Shown here: positions 60,201-64,000 of the stretch, in pieces
Layout: every line of letters begins with the position of its first letter
Position numbering within the stretch: the first letter of the stretch is position 1
Notes under the pieces: generated by a model
Seen by the model: the letters and a program-made list of their open reading frames with translations, nothing else
Database searches by the model: none
Told to the model about the DNA's origin: nothing
Position numbers and translations under genes: made by a program
Assembly: GCA_035048495.1 (NCBI GenBank)
Contig: CM068543.1
Span: 31,840,096-31,904,095, forward strand
Length of the DNA: 64,000 bases
DNA from: Euptelea pleiosperma
Lineage: Eukaryota > Streptophyta > Magnoliopsida > Ranunculales > Eupteleaceae
Reading direction: 5' to 3'

Positions 60201-61058
60201 GTACTTTCCAAGCAGAGATTCTGAGTTTCTCGCAAAAATTTACTTTAATTAATTGCATCTCAATTAACTTTGGTTGCTTATTCCAAGAGATGAATTTGGG
60301 AAGGTTTAGAAGGGGCTGTTATAACGGTCTATCGGACTAGGGGTGTTACTGTTTTTTCCGTTATAACGGATTGTAACGCACATGGGCAAAACGGAAAAAA
60401 ATGGGAAAGTAACAGCATTAAAATTCAAAATTTGAATTTCAAATTTTCAATAAAAATTATAACGGACGTTTTTTTAACAATTTTTTTCAGAAAATAACGA
60501 TCATTATTTTTGTTATAATGGAAAAATAACGGAAAAAATGGGCATTATAATGAATATAACGGCTGTTATTTTCTGAATGTTAAAACGGTACATAACGTAA
60601 CGGGGGAGGTCCGAATCCGTTATAACGGCCGTTATTTTTGTTCTAATGGCCGCTTTTTAAACCATGGAATTTGGTACTCCATGTCATCTTTTCAGCTTAA
60701 GTTCCAAGTGAAAAAACTAAGAGAACATGTTAATGATTTTGGAACAAAGACCAGATGCCATTGCTTTTGCTTAATCCCATTGAGTTGCCATATTGGTACA
60801 TATATTTGAAAGAAACGTCCTTAAGTAGATTGACTTTTTCTTTTGCAGGTTCCAGTTATTCAACTTCTTCTAGGACAAGTTGGTTTGGTGTCGGGAGACC
60901 AAATGCTGTCGATCTGGAGATACGTTGTGGTAGGTGCTGTTGTGGCGGCTGCTGTGCTCACTCCATCAACTGATCCTCTTACTCAGATGCTGTTGGCAGG
61001 GCCCCTCCTGGGTCTCTACTTGGGTGGTGCATGGATGGTAAAGCTGATCGGGCGTTAA
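36059..61058 (+). CDS. TATC: Chloroplast Sec-independent (Tat) translocase subunit TatC
   Basis: TatC is the thylakoid multi-spanning receptor of the twin-arginine pathway; with Tha4 and Hcf106 it carries folded proteins across the thylakoid membrane. Four exons (36059-36296, 59045-59343, 59812-60102, 60849-61058) join in frame to 345 residues, close to the usual length. Residues 1 to about 70 are Ser/Arg-rich, like a transit peptide. FDHLEELR (119-126) is the conserved N-terminal signature. About six membrane segments follow, with [12 protein letters not shown] before the second and [15 protein letters not shown] after the third. Intron phases are 1, 0 and 0, and every border is GT-AG. No stop or frameshift was found. 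Intron 1 is 22,748 bp and full of transposons; the others are 468 and 746 bp. Confidence 0.95.
36620..37016. mobile_element. Fold-back MITE in TATC intron 1
   Basis: The left arm starts GGGTCAGGATCGGGGGAC and the right arm ends with its mirror, GTCCCCCGATCCTGACCC. The arms match for about 55 bp. The element sits inside an (AT)n tract, so the target duplication cannot be measured. Its GGGTCAGG end recalls the MULE-type element at 2872-3270. Confidence 0.7.
37017..37738. other. TATC intron 1 sequence, nothing recognised
   Basis: AT-rich intron sequence between the MITE and the first copia element. No coding region, terminal repeat or RNA gene was seen. Confidence 0.5.
37739..38069 (-). repeat. 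Copia element 1, 3' LTR
   Basis: Bounded by TGATTTAGGTTG and CTCCAACA. It has a 22-bp tandem duplication (about 37838-37881) missing from the other LTR. It adjoins the polypurine tract. Confidence 0.8.
38070..38083 (-). other. Polypurine tract of copia element 1
   Basis: CTCCCCCTCAAGCT on the plus strand, that is AGCTTGAGGGGGAG on the element strand, directly before the 3' LTR. Plus-strand DNA synthesis is primed here in the family. Confidence 0.7.
38077..42212 (-). pseudogene. Copia element 1 gag-pol, broken
   Basis: The gag start, MSSSEV, is at 42212. In order: Gag; a CCHC zinc knuckle ([14 protein letters not shown], about 41360-41405); a decayed protease region; integrase (WHNRLGH, CETC, SDVWGP, SDNGGEY at 40407-40691); reverse transcriptase ([24 protein letters not shown] near 39025); RNase H to 38077. 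About 50 codons between SDVWGP and SDNGGEY are missing compared with element 3. The integrase motif that should contain the catalytic Glu reads ETAKHKN. There are several stops and frameshifts, and the reverse transcriptase LDVKNAF block has lost its first residues. Confidence 0.88.
42906..43251 (-). repeat. Copia element 1, 5' LTR
   Basis: Starts TGATTTAGGTTG and ends AACTCTGACA on the plus strand. The neighbouring CCACGCTC on its inner side is a decayed primer-binding region. Confidence 0.78.
43435..44590 (+). mobile_element. Candidate poly-A retroposon
   Basis: Ends with GGGGTCCGCCTAACCCTAT and an A8 run. GGTTGGAT lies just before the start (43427-43434) and again just after the A-run (44591-44598), a possible target duplication. 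The tail resembles that of the minus-strand retroposon at 49036-49189 (GGGTCTGCCTAACCCC then poly-A). No coding motif was recognised, so a 5'-truncated LINE or a chimeric retrocopy are both possible. Confidence 0.35.
44599..45400. other. TATC intron 1 sequence with AATCGGCAAAATC repeats
   Basis: No gene seen. Between about 45060 and 45415, several AATCGGCAAAAT-like units occur in both orientations, probably a decayed miniature element whose ends could not be fixed. Confidence 0.4.
45588..45917. mobile_element. hAT-type MITE inside copia element 2, 8-bp TSD
   Basis: Begins CATGGTTGAAAATTCGG and ends with the mirror of CAAGGTTTAAAATTTCG. The flanks are GGTATAAC at 45580-45587 and again at 45918-45925. 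The interior is made of ATGTTTCG-like units. The 8-bp duplication supports hAT mobilisation. It has the same type of terminus as the element at 60300-60666. Confidence 0.8.
45926..48200 (-). pseudogene. Copia element 2 pol remnant
   Basis: Pieces in order from the right: integrase core ([20 protein letters not shown] and CSDNEGEY, 47270-47677), with NGVVKRKL where the family has its catalytic Glu; the integrase C-terminal region (46670-47355); the start of reverse transcriptase (46503-46739, [20 protein letters not shown]); and YVDDIVV near 46060-46080. Many stops and frameshifts. Confidence 0.75.
48206..48217 (-). other. Primer-binding site of copia element 2
   Basis: GCTCTGATACCA on the plus strand is TGGTATCAGAGC on the element strand, the usual copia primer-binding site complementary to initiator methionine tRNA. 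It fixes the LTR edge at 48218. Confidence 0.8.
48218..48601 (-). repeat. Copia element 2, 5' LTR
   Basis: Starts TGTAGCAATC next to the primer-binding site. The far end at ACTATACAACA is an estimate from the TG...CA rule, because the partner LTR is missing. Confidence 0.55.
49036..49189 (-). mobile_element. Short poly-A retroposon (SINE or truncated LINE)
   Basis: A poly-T tract on the plus strand (poly-A on the minus strand) begins a 154-bp insert flanked by TTCATATATGTT (49024-49035) and TTCATATACGTT (49190-49201), 11 of 12 matching. The tail GGGTCTGCCTAACCCC is shared with the candidate at 44590. No clear RNA polymerase III boxes were found. It interrupts the hAT pseudogene. Confidence 0.6.
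50930..51237. mobile_element. Probable hAT-type MITE, ends imprecise
   Basis: The right end, read in reverse, is CAGGGTTTAAAATATCG, close to the termini of the elements at 45588 and 60300. Both halves contain GTTTCGTCTCG and CTTACCGAGA-like units. The left end and target duplication could not be fixed. Confidence 0.4.
51600..52954. other. TATC intron 1 sequence, no gene seen
   Basis: Mostly AT-rich. Around 52015-52138 there is an imperfect palindrome of GAGGCTTATGCCTCA-type units ending TTTTTAAAACATTGG, probably another decayed miniature element. The right edge is the CATGC duplication of copia element 3. Confidence 0.45.
52955..53164 (-). repeat. Copia element 3, 3' LTR
   Basis: 210 bp, identical to the partner LTR except ATAACC for GTAACC near the start and CCCCCT for CTCCCT near the end. 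Confidence 0.95.
53165..53180 (-). other. Polypurine tract of copia element 3
   Basis: CTCCCCCTCAAGCTGG on the plus strand, purine-rich on the element strand, touching the 3' LTR. It overlaps the end of the polyprotein frame. Confidence 0.8.
53172..57558 (-). pseudogene. Copia element 3 gag-pol, nearly complete but broken
   Basis: The start ATG at 57558 opens Gag. Then come a knuckle-like CxxH/C region near 56720-56765, protease ([13 protein letters not shown] near 56400), integrase ([28 protein letters not shown]), reverse transcriptase ([28 protein letters not shown] near 54115) and RNase H (53172-53561). Breaks seen: two TGA codons in Gag (before DTASQ and before EEVDHY) and a TAG near 54998. 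There is one extra base in an A-run at about 55850-55857, a shift near 55605 and a shift near 53690. Apart from these, all catalytic motifs examined are present. Confidence 0.93.
57749..58096 (-). repeat. Leader of copia element 3 with GGCGGCTAGG tandem units
   Basis: Non-coding leader between primer-binding site and gag. Four to five imperfect units of about 50 bp, each with GGAGTGGGCGGCTAGG-like and CTTCTCCAGG-like blocks, lie between about 57790 and 57975. Similar GGCTAG blocks occur in the leader of element 1 near 42430-42620. Confidence 0.65.
58097..58108 (-). other. Primer-binding site of copia element 3
   Basis: GCTCTGATACCA, the reverse complement of TGGTATCAGAGC, directly next to the 5' LTR. 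Matches initiator methionine tRNA priming as usual in copia elements. Confidence 0.9.
58109..58318 (-). repeat. Copia element 3, 5' LTR
   Basis: 210 bp, 208 identical to the partner. Followed by the CATGC target duplication at 58319-58323. Confidence 0.95.
58324..59044 (+). other. TATC: End of TATC intron 1
   Basis: About 0.7 kb of intron sequence between the copia element and exon 2. It ends with a T-rich stretch (ATCTCTTTTGTTGTTGG) before the acceptor TAG, a plausible polypyrimidine tract. Confidence 0.7.
59045..59343 (+). CDS. TATC: TATC exon 2
   Basis: Begins after a TAG acceptor with two bases that complete the split codon 80 (Asp), then 99 codons to TTLK before GTAAGAG. It contains the FDHLEELR signature, the first membrane segment and the lumenal loop. 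An in-frame upstream reading is not needed, because the phase matches exon 1 exactly. Confidence 0.95.
59812..60102 (+). CDS. TATC: TATC exon 3
   Basis: 97 codons between a TTTGGCAG acceptor and a GTAAGG donor, phase 0 at both ends. It encodes membrane segments two to four, with [16 protein letters not shown] and [15 protein letters not shown] highly typical of plant TatC. Confidence 0.96.
60300..60666. mobile_element. hAT-type MITE in TATC intron 3, 8-bp TSD
   Basis: Starts GAAGGTTTAGAAGGGGC and ends with the mirror of CATGGTTTAAAAAGCGGC. Flanked by GAATTTGG at 60292-60299 and 60667-60674. The interior has repeated ATAACGG and CCGTTAT units in both orientations. The end type matches the element at 45588-45917. 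It lies 182 bp before the exon 4 acceptor. Confidence 0.8.
60849..61058 (+). CDS. TATC: TATC exon 4 and stop
   Basis: 69 codons plus TAA after a TTTTGCAG acceptor. It encodes the end of segment four and segments five and six ([19 protein letters not shown], then [18 protein letters not shown]), matching the usual C-terminus. Confidence 0.96.
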   Translation, partial: VPVIQLLLGQVGLVSGDQMLSIWRYVVVGAVVAAAVLTPSTDPLTQMLLAGPLLGLYLGGAWMVKLIGR

Positions 61059-62161
61059 CTGGTTATCACTCGTGTCACACGGATTTTCCTTCCAATTGAC
61101 CGCTGCCCGAAAATATGTATGGCTCATGTAATTCCTTGTGAGTGTATCATATAACACAGAAAAAAGGATAAAATCTCCATCTCCATCTCCATCTCCATCT
61201 CTTAGATCTGTCCAACTTTTGTAATGAAATTCACCCCTTACAATCATATTCAAATTTTATTCCTTCCCCGGCATAGTATGTGGGACCCTTAAGAGGTATT
61301 TTTCAGCTTATGTAATTGATAACCTAATTATCCGAACCCGACGATTTCACAGAGATAAAGATGAATAAGATTGTTGCAGCAGTGAATCAGGTCTCAACAT
61401 TGATGGGCTGAGCCCCATGGTCGCGGTTGATTTTCTGCATCACAACCACGAGATCATGGGTTTACCTCTACTTACCATAGAAAAGAAAATTAGTTTCATT
61501 GTTCATTCTAGGGCATCCAATAGTAGATTCTCATTAATGATCAGAAGAAAAACTCAAGCCTATAGCTCAATTAAATTGGCTTTGTATTGGAACCATGAGG
61601 TCAGAAATTAGATCACAGGCATAGACAAACACTATAACTAATAAAATCTCACATTAAAAATTATAACAAAAAATGTAAGCTTTCGATCCCTTTTGACCAT
61701 GAGTTTGCAGGTTTTATCCTAGCTTAGCCACGGGAAACAAGGCATTCGATTGCTCTTGCTCGGTAAGCGATCTATCAAAAAGTGCCACTGATCAGTTCAT
61801 AAACTAATCATTATCTACGCCTTTAACTCCTAAGCTCTCAGATGTATCGGAATGACATTTGGTTTAGATAAAGATTGATACTCAAAAACAGGATGTGTAA
61901 GAGTTTCGCAGGGTCAGAAGTTCCAACTCCAGTTTGATCATGCATGCCCTGATGAGCATGAAAAGGAAAACAAGAAAGAAGAAAGAGGACAACCTGCTTT
62001 TATTCAATGCCTTATGAAGCTTAAAACAGATAAACGATCACAAATAGAAAAAGTTTCTAGGACAGCTCCTCAAAATTAATGCTTAAGCTCGATGGCATGA
62101 ATCTGTTTTGAAGAAGCTTTGATACCATGAAGGAAATGTATCAACAAGTAATCACAACCAA
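61059..62161. other. TATC 3' flank and convergent intergenic region
   Basis: Separates the stop codons of TATC and the convergent GCIP-like gene. It must contain both 3' UTRs; AATAAA-like signals are not distinctive. No further gene was seen. Confidence 0.6.
61174..61202. repeat. (TCTCCA)n microsatellite in the TATC 3' flank
   Basis: Nearly five perfect copies of TCTCCA, about 115 bp after the stop codon and therefore likely inside the 3' UTR. Confidence 0.85.
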
Positions 62162-62877
62162 TTACATGGTCACAGCAAGGTTCTGCATTTCGGCTACTAG
62201 ATTGGTTGTATCGGAGCAACCCAAGTCAGACACCAGTTTTCTCAGTGAATTCTCTAAAACTTCACACCCCCGAAAGAAACCTTCCGAGGAGCCATTAAGG
62301 GTGCGGACCTCTGTCTGGATTTCATCAATTCCTCTGGATATTTTCTCTGCTGCCGCCTTCAACGCAGGAACCTCTTGTGGGGGATAAAGACATGCACCAA
62401 GCTCATCAACCTGAACTCCAATTCCTTGACAAAGCTTCGATAATCTCTCCAAGGAATCAACAGAGTGGCTGCTGTTATTGGGATTTGACTGCTTAAGCAA
62501 ACCTGTAATAAAGCGGATAAGTTCCTTGATGATTCCAAGTGTGTCGGATACAACAGCAATAGTTGATTGGGCGATTTTCATCTCTTCAGGCGACAGGTCG
62601 TTACCGAGGTCACCCTCACTCGAACCATCATCATCACACGGCCTGTTTGCTGCATTGGCAGCAGCCTCATCAGGAATTTCACCTACTGGATCAGCTGAAC
62701 CTGGCTTGAGCTCCTTCATCTCACGCAGTACGTCCTTCACAGATACTGCAACCTGCGTTATTGCTCGTCCGATAGCAGTGTAGTTTGTGGTGGGAGTCTT
62801 CTTCAGGGCAGCACATGCGTCCCAGACAGCTCCAGATAACTGCGGGATTGACAGTCTATGATCTGTGTTACGAGATC
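62162..62877 (-). CDS. GCIP-like gene, last exon
   Basis: Two bases completing a split Gly codon, then 237 codons and a stop. The acceptor is CTATGCAG on the minus strand. Contains most of the C-terminal helical domain, including the acidic linker CDDDGSSEGDLGNDLSPEE. Confidence 0.88.
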
Positions 62878-63609
62878 CTGCATAGCATCCATGTTGGGAG
62901 TTAAACTAGGTTTCTGAGGGAAGATGTTTCTATAATTTTTTTCATTTACAAAAATATGCAAGGAAAAAAAATGAGAATAATCTTTTCTTCTGAAGTCTGT
63001 CCTTAGCATATCTGTTTTCCACTTCTAACACTCGTTTTCAAGGACAAAAAAAGAGATCAACATATGATTTGGGAAGATGATCAGTTATAATCCTGGACAT
63101 GAACAAAGTTCAATCTAGAATCCCGACATCCCAAAATATCTGCTGACATTATTTAGATTAAGAATGCCAAGGTCTACAAAAGAGGTAGTTTTCGAAATTT
63201 CATGAAATCAACACATCAGGTACGTGGCTGTATTTGATAAACCCCTCATTGTTTTCATGAACAATAGCAGAAAGAATAAAAAGCTCAATGATCCATGGCT
63301 GATGGGGATGATAATTTTAGAGACTACTTTTCATTCTTTTTTTCCTCTTTTAGGTTATAGTCCAACCCATGATCAACCCCAAAGTAAGGGAAGCTACTGG
63401 ATTAGCTTGGCTTAGCTTACGTGAGCTAAGGGAGGGACTTATACCAATTACCGGGACGAGCCTGACGCAGCATGTATGGTTTGAAGTCTTTGAACATATC
63501 GATTACATCAAGCTCGCGTGCACACACACACATATAGGAATATGTATGCATGTGCATGAGAGAGAGAGGATTACCACACACACACACACAGGAATATGTA
63601 TACATGTGC

Positions 63610-63648
<39 letters not shown>

Positions 63649-63860
63649 ACCATAGGATGATACAGCCTCTTTCAATAATGAAAAACTGCAATCAACAATT
63701 TTCTTTGCAGATGCATGGATACAGGAAGAAAGAGTGGGTCCAGCTCCCACCGTAGTCCCATGGGAAAGCAAAAGGAACCCCTGAAGCATGTTGAAGTATA
63801 CCCCCATGTTCTCCTCCAGCTCTCTCACGTCTGGTGCTTCTTCAGTCCAAAGCATTCCGG
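62162..63860 (-). CDS. GCIP / cyclin-D1-binding protein 1-like, 5' end outside window
   Basis: Two exons are certain: 63651-63860 (210 bp) and 62162-62877 (716 bp), joined by a phase-1 intron with GT-AG borders. The upper exon encodes GMLWTEEAPDVRELEENM and YFNMLQGFLLLSHGTTVGAG; the lower one encodes LSIPQLSGAVWDACAALKKT, AVSVKDVLREMKELKP and a helical C-terminal half ending in AVTM. This pattern is the GCIP family (CCNDBP1 homologues), nuclear or cytoplasmic helical proteins that bind D-type cyclins and helix-loop-helix factors in animals; the plant role is poorly known. At least one 5' exon is missing. A possible one ends at a GTAAGATC donor near 63969 and has the right phase. Confidence 0.88.
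63519..63645. repeat. Duplicated (CA)n-(GA)n microsatellite block in the GCIP-like intron
   Basis: A composite unit of (CA)n, a spacer with GGAATATGTAT and ATGTGCATGA, (GA)n and GGATTACC occurs twice head to tail, with different repeat lengths. The second copy's GGTAATCC (minus strand) is the splice donor of the upper exon; the first copy carries the same sequence. Confidence 0.85.
63651..63860 (-). CDS. GCIP-like gene, penultimate exon
   Basis: Begins after a TATGCAG acceptor, is phase 1 at both ends, and ends TCATCCTATG before GTAATCC. The donor runs at once into a CT-rich microsatellite on the minus strand. Confidence 0.88.
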
Positions 63861-64000
63861 CTGCATATCAAAAGCACAATGAATGACCTATGTAAGTGAG
63901 AATTTTTTTGATCAGTTATGTAAATGAGAAATTCAGTGTAACTCAACCTTCTTTGTTCGGGATCTTACCCATTCGATCATGATCAACCAACAATTTAGAG

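Overview
This window is nuclear DNA of a flowering plant; the species cannot be named from the sequence. The evidence is an intron-split nuclear gene for a plastid-targeted TatC, a plant GCIP/cyclin-D1-binding-protein-like gene, and plant transposon lineages: Athila-type gypsy, Ty1/copia, a MuDR-like MULE carrying a plant mobile domain gene, and several hAT and MULE miniature elements. Only two genes look like ordinary host genes; almost everything else is layered transposon sequence.

Region 1-11,830 has no recognisable host gene. It is a mosaic of miniature elements: a hAT-type element with a perfect 8-bp duplication (869-1813), a MULE-type fold-back with a perfect 9-bp duplication (2872-3270), a tandem array of fold-back MITEs (7589-8594), and three related inverted-repeat units (8985-11822), one of them split by two further elements.

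Region 11,831-34,673 is a three-level nest. A small hAT element of about 0.5 kb was entered by a MULE of about 10 kb (11898-34241, duplication AAAAAAATT). The MULE's left terminal repeat was then entered by a 12.4-kb Athila retrotransposon (12026-24403, duplication CAAGG). The MULE carries a broken plant-mobile-domain gene on the plus strand. On the minus strand it carries a broken MURA-type transposase, an intact two-exon zf-GRF gene and an intact 118-residue ORF of unknown function.

Region 36,059-61,058 is one gene: chloroplast TATC, four exons, 345 codons. Its first intron is 22.7 kb, and its recognisable LTR elements and transposase gene are antisense to it: a decayed copia (37739-43251), a truncated copia interrupted by a hAT MITE (about 45.4-48.6 kb), a hAT transposase pseudogene (48642-51599) and a recent copia with 99%-identical LTRs (52955-58318). 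A further MITE lies in intron 3 and another about 0.4 kb upstream of the start codon. Exon phases agree across the giant intron, so the coding sequence appears intact.

Region 61,059-64,000 holds the TATC downstream flank, a 1.1-kb intergenic stretch and the convergent GCIP-like gene on the minus strand, whose 5' end lies beyond the window. All element calls rest on reading motifs, terminal repeats and target duplications by eye; no database search was possible.
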